Source of the DNA: Metaphire vulgaris
Lineage: Eukaryota > Annelida > Clitellata > Crassiclitellata > Megascolecidae
Direction of reading: 5' to 3'
NCBI GenBank assembly: GCA_018105865.1
Contig: CM030832.1
Location: 23,186,282-23,250,281 of the forward strand
Length of the DNA stretch: 64,000 nucleotides
How positions within the stretch are numbered: the stretch's first letter is position 1; each line of letters opens with the position of its first letter. Of the stretch, positions 21,901-33,800 are shown one piece after another. The notes below the pieces were generated by a model that did not search any database, was not told the DNA's origin, and saw only the letters and a program-made list of their open reading frames with translations. The position numbers and the translations under genes were made by a program.

Positions 21901-24125
21901 AGCATTTGCGCAACTCGCGCACGCGTATGAAACCAATTTGCATATATTTGAATGTTATTTCTACTGCAAAGACCGAGATTAATTTCTTCAGACTAAGACG
22001 CAATGGGAGACGCGTTATATATACACACCCACCAATTATCTGGATCAGCGATTCGATTATTTTTAATGCGTTATTATTAACTATAATGAACAGGGATCAC
22101 AATAGCTGATTGGAAAGCCAAACACCATATTATCATACGATTCTGTATGTTTTGAACAACACTATCAATAACCTTAGGATGCTTCAAACTATTTAAACAG
22201 AAATCAGTCTACAGTCATGATTTATGCTCTTCATATTTCAAAGGCATTTGATCAAGTATGTTACTTTTGTTTGTTCATCATCATCATCATCATCGGCAGC
22301 AGCAGCAGCCGTGGGCTCATCGCCCGCTGGTGTATAATGCCGTCTGTACAGTTTGTTACCATTCTTTTTTGTTCATTGCTCTGTGACTCAGATCCTGTAA
22401 ACTGCTTTCACGCCATTCTTCGGTATCATCACACTATTCCTTGCTTGGTCTTCCTTTCTTATTGGAACCCTGTTTTATTCGAAACGCTAAAGCTTTGATG
22501 TTTCTGTCCTCCTTTATTCTCTATATGTGCCCAAATAGATTTACTTTCTTTTGTTTCACTAATTTTTTGTGCTGAATTCTCCTTTATAGTTCTTCAAGTG
22601 TGATTTTGCGATCCATCCATTCCTTAGTATTTTTCTAGAACATTTCATTTAGTCATCCCGCGATAACTTATAATGGTGTTTTGCCTTTATCATCATCGAA
22701 GAGAGAATCGTCTTTTATGATTTTATAATTCAATTAAAATGATTTGAAAATTCTACATATCATAAGATGGTGTAGTAGGATGGTATCTGAAGAATTAAAT
22801 GTTTGGCATGGAACGATTGATAAAGTCATGACACGCTATAAAATGTCATGCCAGTTCCCAAATATCTTAGTTCATTGTCCTGTTCCAGTTCGAACCTCCA
22901 AAGGCAGAGCCGTGAAGCCAAACATTAAAGCTATACTTACTACGCTGATTTTTTTACAAGTAGGGATGGAATCTATGTAATGAATTTGCTGTTTGCTTGC
23001 GATAATTCCTGACTGACAATAATGTAAAACGGTTGAAAGGGACACATTTGTTGAGATAGTAACTGTGAAGGTCTCAATATGTTCAAAATCTTTTGTGTTA
23101 AGAAAAGAGTCTATATTTTAATTGAGGCTGGTCGAGGCTGGTCACAATAGGATAGTAGATAAGAGGGAGGGGCTAGAGGAGTTTCCTTCACCCAATGAGA
23201 AGGATCCAATACGTGGAGTGGCAGGTGAAGGAGATATTCGTCTTCTATATCTCTGCCTGAAAGGCGAAAACAGTGTTCTTACAATTACAACGAAGAACGG
23301 GAGAACTTATAGAAGAGAATAAAAATCGGAAAGTTCATCGGAACTCTTGTAAAAGAATAAACATTGGAGGATTACGTCTGAAGAGTGGTGCGGAAGTCAT
23401 AGTACGACACGAACTCGCAGTGTGGGCACAATCGAGGGACAATCGATCGTCGTTTATTCATTCGTGAAGTCGAGGACAGTTAGTCAGTTATAGCGAGGGA
23501 ATCTTCCTAGTCCCTTCGAAGGACGTCTACGCCGAACCATCATCATCCGGAAGTGCATGGAGATTCATCCCAGGACGCGAACTGCTTGCTATCTGCCGAT
23601 CGAAAACCGAAGAAAGATCCACAAGAAGGGAGTCTGCTATGGAGGAATCATATCCGTCGCCTGCAACTGGGGAGGGAAGTGACTAACTTCGATTATATTG
23701 AATTGACCAGCCTCTAGGTAGGATAAGGATAGACTATCATCTAAATGTATTATTAGAGACGTTTTGTATTGTATGTGTGTACGTTGAAGGAAGGACTTAT
23801 TGTTTTTCTTAAATATTTGAAAATACCACATCTGTGTTACTCTTGCTTTTTCTCGGTAGATATTTCTCATAATTCGCATTAAAATAGCCAGCCGTATAGC
23901 ATTAACGATCAACATGTCTTGGTTGGGGTAAGTTAAGCTGCCCTTGACCTTCACAGTAACTGAATCATAAAAGATTCATTTGATAGCATTATACTTATAG
24001 ACCGCGAATTAATGTGAGATCAATAGAGGCAGCAATATCACAATGGAAAAATTAGCAAACTGAAATAATCCAGCAAATGCTTTAAATTTAACTTAAGGCG
24101 ACATTTTCCTATTCACATGTTATCT
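21901..24125. other. No gene seen
   Basis: A (CAT)n/(CAG)n run lies at 22279-22305. The block at about 23120-23640 is less AT-rich and resembles a retroelement leader but has no terminal repeat partner. Short frames here show no family resemblance. Confidence 0.4.
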
Positions 24126-24562
24126 TGGAGCTTCTATAGCGCCTTAATTCATACTAACTACATCTTAACCACCTTAATTCCAACTCTCTACAATAACGTG
24201 TTCGAAAATACTGCTGTGGAGAAAGGAAATGTGCATAAGTTGCAGACGATCCAGGAGAAGATATACGTCTCAAATTTATTTAAAGTTATTCCTGAACACT
24301 CAATACTAACCTCAGAGCTCAGAGGAGCGGTGCTAGTCTCCGTTTCAAAGGCACTCAGCCAGGCGACTGGTGCAAGTTACACGATGCGGGGATAGTGTTC
24401 TCAAGTAAGGCACCTGCTCACTTTGCTGTTAAACCACTACTCATTTGCCACCTCCATCTGGCGAATGAAGGCTGAGTCGACCTTAAGGCTCCCAAAGGTC
24501 TCGAATCCACGACCTTCTGTTTTATCGCCCAACGTTGCTACCATTCTGCTAACTTCCCGTCT
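24126..24562 (-). mobile_element. tRNA-derived SINE with LINE-like 3' end
   Basis: On the minus strand, near its start, a tRNA-like head reads TTAGCAGAATGGTAGC (A box) then, 35 bp on, GATTCGAGACC (B box). It is followed by TCGACTCAGCCTTCATTCG, a phrase typical of V-SINE/CORE-type SINE bodies, and ends near 24130 with GGCGCTATAGAAG, similar to the 3' ends of the local L2-like LINEs. Length is about 430 bp, and no clear target duplication was found. Confidence 0.55.
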
Positions 24563-25882
24563 GCATTGCATTATAAAAACAGAACGCAATTATGTTGAAC
24601 AAGAGCACAATCCCTAAATAACACGACCCTTACCAGACACTAAAAAGCAATCTGATACGGGTCTTAGAATACTTAGGAAATGGGATGATTTTATTCGATA
24701 TTAGACGAAATATAACGAATGAGACTGAATTTGTTTCAAAATAGAGGATGCCATTGAATGTGTGTCATTCAAGTCAAATTAAGTGAAGTAAATTTTAGTT
24801 GCTAATCGGATCAAGCTTTAAAAATGAATTCTTTTGAATGTCCGAATGAAATATTAGTCTCGTCCATATTAGTATTCTAATATGGACGAGAATAAAATTA
24901 TTATTAAATAAATATATATTAATATTAGTCTTCGTGTGCGATGTCCAGTTCAAAAGATCATCTGTAAAAAGAATACAAACTGTAAAAGTATATTAGACAT
25001 AAATTGGCAATTATTCTAATAATAGCTTACACAACAATCATCTGTTTAAGAAGTTAAAGGCAAATTTGCTCCAAGGATTTAACGGAGGCTCTATGTTCTG
25101 ACAAGTCTAATTGTCCCGATATCTAGGGATCATAATTGCATAATCTAGCAGTAAATAAGTTCTACGATTTTAGAATATCAATATCTGCATAAAAGTAGGA
25201 TACATTTCCATTTACGCCTGAAATTAAGTCAGTCACATGACACCGCTTAAAAACAACTGTTAGTTGAATGATGACTGTTCTTTATAACATCTTACGCCGC
25301 ATAACTGCACAACTTTTTTCCATTCTTCTTCAGTTTACATATCTTTGGTGGTCGACAATCCGTGTGATAATGGCATCTTCTTAAACACACCAACAACACA
25401 CCTCGTTGACTTTTAAAGTTATTATTATTCAATGAAGTAATAAAAGTTTTGATGGACGACTATAGAATGCAACAAAAAGCTTTCATCTAAATTCAGAGTC
25501 CGTATAAAGTTCTACGTCAAAATTGTGGCCATTTTCTTCTGAAAATCGCATCACAAGCGTTATCTTGTAATTTAAGATAGCCAAAGTCTAAGCAATGTTA
25601 ATCCTCAGACTAAAACGCAACATTAGACTTGCAAAACCTCTTCAGTACCAAATTCTGCATTCATCGCAAAACTTCTATTAAGCATTGAAGGTACGGAACG
25701 TTGTTATGACATTAACAAGGAAGGCGCTTCTACCAATGAAATACCTGCAATCTCTCATTAGCAACAAGGTACATTAATTAAATCAAGCAAACCATGTTCG
25801 TATTGGCCTAAAATATCTTTGATGAGCACTGTCCATAGAAGATGTGATTTTTTCATAGAATAGCAGAATGAATTTTCATATA
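24563..25882. other. No gene seen
   Basis: AT-rich sequence. A 24-bp-scale inverted repeat (CTCGTCCATATTAG / CTAATATGGACGAG) lies at about 24859-24891. Nothing else is recognised. Confidence 0.4.
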
Positions 25883-26070
25883 GATATAGGCAGGGATATT
25901 TTTACACCACCCTAACACCCCCGACATCCCCAATTTGAGACCGACACCCCAACACCCTCCACCAATTTCAGCTATTAGCTTACCTTGTTTTTGCTTGTCA
26001 GACTTTTTTGTCAGGGGACCATTTACCGACACCCCACAATTGATAATCCTAGAATAATCCTGGATACAGG
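25883..26070. mobile_element. hAT MITE, family M1 (copy 1)
   Basis: The 172-bp element at 25891-26062 begins CAGGGATATTTTTACACC and ends AGAATAATCCTG. It is flanked by GATATAGG and GATACAGG, an 8-bp duplication with one mismatch. The interior phrases (ACACCCC and TTTTGCTTGTC) match the copies at 55267-55551 and 58649-58996, in the opposite orientation. Confidence 0.85.
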
Positions 26071-26264
26071 CCTAAGACCTATGCCTCTATCAAAGACTCG
26101 CTAGAAGAAAGGTTATTTTTACGCTAAGCCGCAGTGACTCCCGAATATGATGCGTCGTGAGTCAAAGGCTGCGGACGATGAAAACACTGAGTGACAAGCT
26201 GGGTTGCTGTTTTCTGATCAAATTAACGATTCGAAATAAGCAACTAATAGCATTTGGCGCTTAC

Positions 26265-26344
26265 TGGTCCATTATGACCAACTGAAGCAGAAGAATGGTC
26301 ATAAAGACAATCATCAGCCAAACACGTCTGAGTCCGATCTTCAT
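26265..26344 (-). CDS. First exon, N-terminal membrane segment (copy 2)
   Basis: Minus-strand ATG at 26344 opens MKIGLRRVWLMIVFMTILLL, ends near QLVIMD and reaches GTAAGC. Compared with copy 1 the splice position is shifted by one base (phase 2 rather than phase 1), so one of the two may be defective. The 5' flank is recognisably related to that of copy 1 (AAGCTTCCTGCGTCAACAG against AAGCCTTCCACGTCGACAG on the plus strand). The product is unknown. Confidence 0.45.
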
Positions 26345-26996
26345 TGTAGATCGCTGTGAGTTCGACCAACGGACGATGAGAGATGTTAAAGTTCTGAAGC
26401 TTCCTGCGTCAACAGTCAGCGATGAAAATGATATGAGATAGAACGATGTTATATGCAGAATTCGCTGAAACCGATTTTGCACAAATTTAAATGTCATTTA
26501 GACTTTAAAGCCAATTATCAGTTTCAACCAGACAACGGAATGCAAAATTAATACACAGAACCATTAGTTAGTTGCAGGAATCGATTCAACGAATGTTAAT
26601 GTACTTTTTATCGCCTTTTATCAGTTGAAAGAGCCTTTAAAATTAAAAAAGCTTACTAGTAATTAACCAGCGATTTGGAATTATTTAAGTGTATTTTCAT
26701 TATTCATTTATGAAATGCAGATCCTACGACAAAGATTTAAAGTTAAAATGTCTGGTTTTTGACTTAACCAAGGGATGAGAAGATTGAGTTGATTTATTGC
26801 CGCCCTCGTCACTGACAGCAAAGTAGATGAGCACCTTGATCTAAACTTTCTAAAGTATTTTAAAATAATCCGTTTCGTGTTAGATTCGAATTTGAGATAC
26901 CGATTATTTTTTAAATCTTCTCCTTCATCTCATTTTGCAACGGAAATTTTATTTGCCTTGTTTAAATATATGTGATAATAACAATGTTGTTGTTGT

Positions 26997-27030
<34 letters not shown>

Positions 27031-28189
27031 AACATAATAAAATTATTATTATTATACAGTACAAAGACAATAAGACCAGTCGATGCAGCGCATACATATT
27101 TTAGCGCCAACTATTTATTATGATAAAAATACTTTTAAAAGGTTATCACACATTGTACAGTATATTCGATGCGAGAATGACAGATCGAAAAAAGCAAAAA
27201 CTGAATGAAAATATCAACACACTGAAAAGATCCAGTAAAAGCATCATGCCCATTGCCATTGGTTCATCTAAGTGCGAATTAGGAAACTCCTTAGTGATAA
27301 TTCGATCAACTTGAAATTTTTGGACCTTGGCGCGGTCCATTCAGGAATCCTCCGCGGTCCGAACTGGGGACAGCGGTCTGCTTTCTGAATAGCCTGGTTT
27401 ATTTGGACAATATTTGGTCGAGATATAGCAAATTATAAAAGAAATACAAGCACCGTTCTAAACTGATCGAAACGACAATTTATCGGAAGGAGAGTGCTCG
27501 GAGAATGAAGCATATATCTCGACCAAATATTGTCCAATTTTAAAACTGTTTGATTTAGTTTGTTCCAATTACATTCCCCTACAACTTTGCTGTTCACGAA
27601 ATTTAGGTTGCCACTCAAACATTTTAGCAACACAGCTTGGAACAGAAAAAAAGTTTTGGGGAGGAAGATTCTGTTTCAGGCCAGATTGTAGACCCTTATC
27701 CCAATTGTTATTAAATTTTGCACGGATGGTTTGAAAGAGGGATAAAAATGCAAAACATTGGTGTATAACTCATCATTTTAGCTTTTACAGAATCCGAGCA
27801 ATTTGAAGTTGAAAATGTCCAAAATTACATGCAAATGCACAGGAGGCTGCATTTATCCAGCCCCCTGATGTAAGGCACCTTTTTCAGTTGGCCTTCCAGG
27901 TAATCTAGTAGTCCATGCATCACTTCACCCAAGCAGTGAGATGCAGAAATTAGTTTAATTACTGTAGTAGGCTAATTAATTAAACTGCTGTAGCCTATAT
28001 GCGACATCTTTGTTCATTTCGTTATGCATTTAACATCTTAATCGGCCGTCTAAAACCTCGAATCTAACGCTAAATACTCTACACTGTATTCTAGTTCCTG
28101 GGAAGTTCAGGATCCTCTCTCTTATTAGGCCTACCAAAATCCTAAAATGCCAGACCTATCTCCATACTCAACACCCTATGCGCCTCTCT
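26345..28189. other. No gene; (GAT)n and a 25-bp inverted repeat
   Basis: (GATGAT)n lies at 26998-27031. A perfect 25-bp inverted repeat (27403-27427 against 27513-27537, core GGACAATATTTGGTCGAG) encloses 85 bp. The remainder is unassigned. Confidence 0.5.
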
Positions 28190-28340
28190 GTCTCTATTCC
28201 TAAAGAATCAACGTTGCTCTCTGCAGCCAATTTTGATTTATCGGTTCGTTTAAACAAAACGAAGAAACTGAAGAAGAGATCCTTTGCTGTTGCGGGTCCT
28301 AGACTTTGGAATAGCATTATTTCACCTTTCTAATACCAAC
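28190..28340 (+). mobile_element. LINE C-terminal relic
   Basis: The plus strand reads LSVSIPKEST, then KKRSFAVAGPRLWNSI and a stop. This is the ...GPRLWNSLP motif that closes L2/CR1/jockey-type ORF2 proteins. Only about 50 residues remain. Confidence 0.6.
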
Positions 28341-28830
28341 AAATAATGAGTCTTAATGACCACTATTTAGAACGCTGTTCCGTCACCCCTCAAGAAGAAC
28401 CTCTTCTCAGTAATTCTTCTATACACCGAAATAATTATCATATTGTATGATAGTAATTATTCGATTGCCCTCTTATTTGTTCAGATAACGAATGCTGTTG
28501 ACCCTGAAGCCATTAGCGTTCAGACAAATAACAATTATTATCGTAAAATTCTACAATAACGCCAATTTAAGATGTAGCCGATCGTTGTGTGACTGCCAGT
28601 TTTGTTCAGCCAAGAACTGATCAATCTTGCTCGTAGTAATGACTCTATTGATAACGGGAGCGGACGAAAAAGGACTGTGAAAAATTACCATTCTCAATAA
28701 GTCAATGCTGATGAATTTTAAGTGAAATTGGTGATCGACAAAGAAGCTTTTAATTGTTCACGTTGTTCGCGTCTAATTTTTATCAGACTTTATCGTAAAT
28801 TCATTCGGGAAGTGAAAAGCTGATAATACG

Positions 28831-28891
28831 ATGACGAATAGCAACAGGTGTGCAGTAGCGTTGATGCTTAAAATAATTCTCTTAACAAGCG
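28831..28891 (+). CDS. Ig receptor exon 1, signal peptide
   Basis: ATG then [20 protein letters not shown] and the first base of glycine, followed by the donor GTGAGT. The hydrophobic ALMLKIILL core and small residues at the end fit a cleavable signal. It is joined to exon 2 across 7.9 kb by phase (G|GT) and by the absence of any other leader. A cDNA would be needed to exclude a closer alternative exon. Confidence 0.7.
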
Positions 28892-30795
28892 GTGAGTCAA
28901 GATGAAGAATTCAATAATAATTCTCAAAAAACTGTTGTTATTGAGATTGTCAGCCAGAGATATGCAGTGTACATCGTTAATGCTTTTACGAATCAACTCT
29001 TGTCTAATTAATTTTATGGCAGGAAAAATAATAATTTTGAGTCTTCTTTTTCTTTTATGCTTTGTCTAGAGACCGGTTCCATACCTCAGCGTCGCCACTC
29101 CTCTTCATCTTGATCATTTTTTCTTCCGGTTTGAGTACTTGTTCATTGCGGTAGAGTCGAACATCCACTCTAGCATCGGTATCCGTGGTCGCTTTTTTCT
29201 GTTCCCTCTCATCTTCCCCTTTAGTAGGCCTACTTCTCTTATCATGCACGTTTTTTCTCTACATACATGACTTATCCACATCTTTTGTCTAGTAAAAGTT
29301 GTGCTTATCGGACTTTTCTACTTCTGTTAATTACTAATTGATTATGACAATCTTAATTTGTCAATTTACGGATTGAATGTATACTAATTCCCATGACTCC
29401 AGAGATGTCCATGGGTCCATATTTAGAACCCAATCCAACCCAACCCATCAAATCTCCGGCCCAACCCAACCCATGCCGATAGTAGGTTTACTTGACCCAA
29501 CCCAACCCACTGTAATACATCACAGTTTCTTAAACCATGACTTATTTTCTGACTCAACCCAACACACCATTAATATAGAAAAGTCTGACCCAACTCAATC
29601 CAACCCATGGATTAACCCAACTTATGGACATCTATGCATGGCTCCAGTATAAGTTTCGGTGTCATTGTCAGTACAGATAAAATGGTCCCAGAATTCAGTA
29701 GGCCTACTTCTTTCAGTAATAGATATTGTTCATTTTAATACTGTAGTGACAACACGAAGTTAAATTTGGCATTTACTGCACTCGAAGTTTTATATATTCT
29801 GTTTTCTCGGTGCACAGTTCGCTAAGCAATAAATAGGCCTAGAAAGACTTTAAAAACCCCTTCTAACGAATAGTGGGGTAGAAATCCATACAGAAACTAA
29901 AAACAATAAGCCTGATAAGTACGTCAGAGAAAAAGTTTAGTTTCAGTTATCGTAAACCCTTTATCGAAGTCTAATCTTCATTCGAAATCACGATTTATGT
30001 AGTCAACCTATACGCAGCAACAATTAAGTAATGACGATTCTCTAGCGACCTTTCTATCTTATTATATAATTCTCGATGTCCGTCGCGTCCGTCCGTCCGT
30101 CCGACGGCAACACGGCGGGTATTGCAAGACGCTGTTGTCATTGACAACCAAATATTGTTTAATCAAAACTGTATTATAATCAACGGAGCGTTTAACGAAG
30201 CGTCTTAACTGCAGCTTAAACCCCCGTCCCCCTTCCCTCACCCCATCTCTCTCCCAATCGCCCAGGCCCCAACCCATTCCGCCCCCGCCCTCAAAACTCT
30301 TTCCCTTCCCTCCCCCATCTCTTTTCCTCTCCCCATCCCTCTCCCAAACGCCCCAGCCCCAACCCATTCCGGCCCCAAACCCCGTTCTCCTTCCATCTCT
30401 CCATCCCTTTTCCCTCTCCCACCACTCCCCAATCGCCCCGGCTCCAACCCATTCCCGCTCCAGCCCCAAACCCCCGTTCCCCTTTCCTCTCCCCATCTCC
30501 TTCCCTCTCCCCATACCTCCCCAATCGCCCATGCCCCAACCCATACCCGCTCCGCCTACCCCACAGGCCCCAAACCCCGTTCCCATTCCCTCTCCCATCC
30601 CTCTCCCAACCCCCATTCACTCTCATCCTTTTCCCAATCGCCCCGGCCCCAACCCATCACCGCTCCGCCCTACCCCACCGGCCCCAAAACCCCGTTTCAA
30701 AACCTACACAACGCTGCTCCGAAAACCCGTACAACCCACTTTCCTTCTCATAAACCTCCATTCCCTCTCCCAATGCCCTGCTCCCCGTTATTATA

Positions 30796-30827
<32 letters not shown>

Positions 30828-33800
30828 TCCTTTCTAGCCTCAATACCTATTTTTTAAATTTTACCCCTCAAGTGGGGATTAAATTTTCAGACGCCGTCAC
30901 CGTACTGGGTATTTAATTTGTTGAAAAGCGTTCTTCAGAAATGATTGCTGTAACGTTTTAAATTTGCTATATCTCAGACTATATAGGAGCTAAAAAAGAT
31001 GAGGTTTGCACCATTGTTTAGATTGTTTATTCCTCTTTCTAACCGTCCGTGCAAAACAAAACATTTTGAGGGTAGAGTCCACTTTACGGTCTAAAATATC
31101 ACCCTCTCCAACCAAAATATTTTTATAGTCCCCTAGCAAATATTTTCAGCGGTAACCCCACTTTTGTCAGCGGCAAAGTTGTAAAGGGATGTCAGAGGAA
31201 CAAAATAAACCAAAAACTTTGAAAATCGGTTGACATTTGGTAAAGATCTATCAATTCTAACTCGATGACCCAATGTTTGAACATAAGTATTATCAGCGAA
31301 TTTCGCGAAAGTTTTGAATTCTGAGAAAGTTTCCTATTTTTTGAATTTGCTATATCTCAGGCTATATAATAGCTAAGAAGATGAGGTTTGCACCATTGTT
31401 TAGCTGTTTTATTCCTCTTTCTAACCGTCCGCGCAAAACAACAAAAGTCCAGCGTTCACGAGATTTCCGACAATCAAGTGAGAATGATGATCAGGCTGTT
31501 GCTCGGCGTGAAAAAGCAGCACAGCAAACAAGAGAATCAAGCACTGCATGTCGTTCGACACTGCCAAATCATTACACTTACGTTGACTATCAAGTTTCAG
31601 AAAATTCCTGCGAATGGGCGAATGGGCAACTCGGTTGAAGACCATAAAATAAAAGACCATTTGAAAAAATTTGAAAGAAAAGGCGGCCAGTTAGGGAATT
31701 TAATTGCGCAAAATCTTATTACATTTGCACAAAATCGGGTGGTAAAACAGCCAATCTTTCCCGTCATTTTTGACGGGTAAACACCTAGTCTTATTATATA
31801 ATTCTCGATGTCCGTCGCGTCCGTCCGTCCGTCCGACGGCAACACGGAGGGTATTGGAAGACGCTGTTGTCATTGACAACCAAATATTGTTTAATCAAAA
31901 CCGTATTAACAACGGAGCGTTTAACGAACCGTCTTAATTGCAGCTTAAACCCCCCATCCACCTTCCTTCACCCCATGCCTCTCCCAATCGCCCAGGCCCA
32001 ATCCCATTCCCGCCCCGGCCCCAAATCTCCTTTCCCCTTCTTTTTCCTCTTCCCTTTCCTCATCCCTCTCCCAATCCCTTTTCCCTCTCCCCATCCCTCT
32101 TCCAATCGCCCCGGCTCCAACACATCCCCGCCTAGCCGCAGGCCCCAACACATACCCGCCCCGTCCTACCCCACAGGCCCCAAATCCCCGTTTCCATTCT
32201 CTCTCCCAACCCCTCTTCCCTCTCCCAATCGCTCCGGCCCAACACATCCCCGCCCAGGCCCCAACCCATACCCGCCCCACCCTACCCCACAGGCCCCAAA
32301 CCTTCGTTACCCTTCTTTTTCCAACCCCACTTTCCTCTCCCAATCCCCTTCCATCTCCCCAAACCTCTCCCAATCGCCCCAGGCCCCAACCCATACCCTC
32401 CCCGCCTACCCCACAGGCCCCAAACCCCCGTTCCCATTCCCTCTCACCATCCCTATCCCAACCCTCCATTCCCTCTCACCATCCCATTCCCAATCGCCCC
32501 GGCCCCAACCTATCACCGCTCCGCCCTGACTGGTTCTGACCCTGCTGTCATGTCCAATTACCGTCCAGTATCCAATCTCCCTTTCCTCTCGAAAGCGCTC
32601 GAGAGGGCTGTGAATTTGCAAATGGTCCGCTACCTGGCATCTAATGGCCTCATGCCGAGGAATCAGTCGGCGTACCGGCGTGGCCATTCGACTGAAACTG
32701 CCGTATTGCGAATATATAACGACATTGTAGACGCCATTCGAACGGCCAGCTGGCCTTCTTTGTTCGCTTGATCTTTCGGCGGCCTTCGATACCGTGGACC
32801 ACGATATCATCATTCGTCGACTTGAACTCTCCTATGGTATCGGAGGCCTCGCCTGGCTACGCGACTACCTTACGGACAGAACGCAGTCAGTCTGCTGGAA
32901 AGGACAAACGTCGTCCCCGCCCGGGTCCTCAAGTGCCGCACGGTTTTAGGACCCCTGCTCTTCATTCTTTATGTCGCAGAGATTAGCGACATAGTCCCCT
33001 GCGGTTTGGAGGCGCAACGCGGATGATGTGCCAATTTACTCTTTTGCCTCCCCTCTGACACCGAGGGGCTCCGTGCTCGCATCTCTGACTGCGTCACCAG
33101 GATCAAAAGTGGACGGACGTGAATCGTCTTGCGCTAAATCCTCCAAGACAGAACTATTGTGGCTCGCGACTCCGAGGAGGGGACACCTGATCAGTTGTGC
33201 CCCGTTCCTGATTGACGGAGAGCACGTCCTTCCATCCTCCGATGTACGCCTCTTGGGAGTCCACTTCGACGCATCGCTTACGTTTGACGTTCATATTGGA
33301 AACGTCTCCCGGTCCTGCTATTATCAGCTGCGGCGGATCAGGAGATCCGACGTCACCTACCAACCTCGGCTGCGATTCTTCTCCGGGCTTTCATTATCAA
33401 TCGGGTCGATTACTGCAACAGTATTCTCTGGGGCCTGCCCGACTACCAGCTCAATCGGCTGCAGATGGTCCTTAACACCTCTGCCCGGATGATCTTCGGA
33501 GTTCGAAGGGAGAGCAATCTCCCTTTTCTGAAAGAGAAGCTGCATTGGCTTCGCATCCCGGAGCGTGTTGCCTACAAGAGGTGCATCCTCACGTTCCGCG
33601 CCCTGCACGATCCAGCTTTCCCGGACTACCTGGCGTCGTTGGTCCTAAGACCATCGTCTAACGACAGGCGTCCGCAAACCTAGGTCCAGTCGAGACGTCA
33701 GACTGGTCGTTCCTCCTCCGTCTCGAACAGCAAAGTTCGGCGAGAGGTCGTTCAAGTGCGGAAAACCCTATTCTTTGGAATGCATTACCCGGCCATGTGA

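Noticed and set aside
30062..30626. Glycine-rich 184-codon minus-strand frame
   Set aside because: Translation of the C-rich Helitron minisatellite; the same bias appears in each Helitron copy.
31867..32529. Proline-rich 220-codon plus-strand frame
   Set aside because: The same minisatellite read on the other strand; no domain and no start context.
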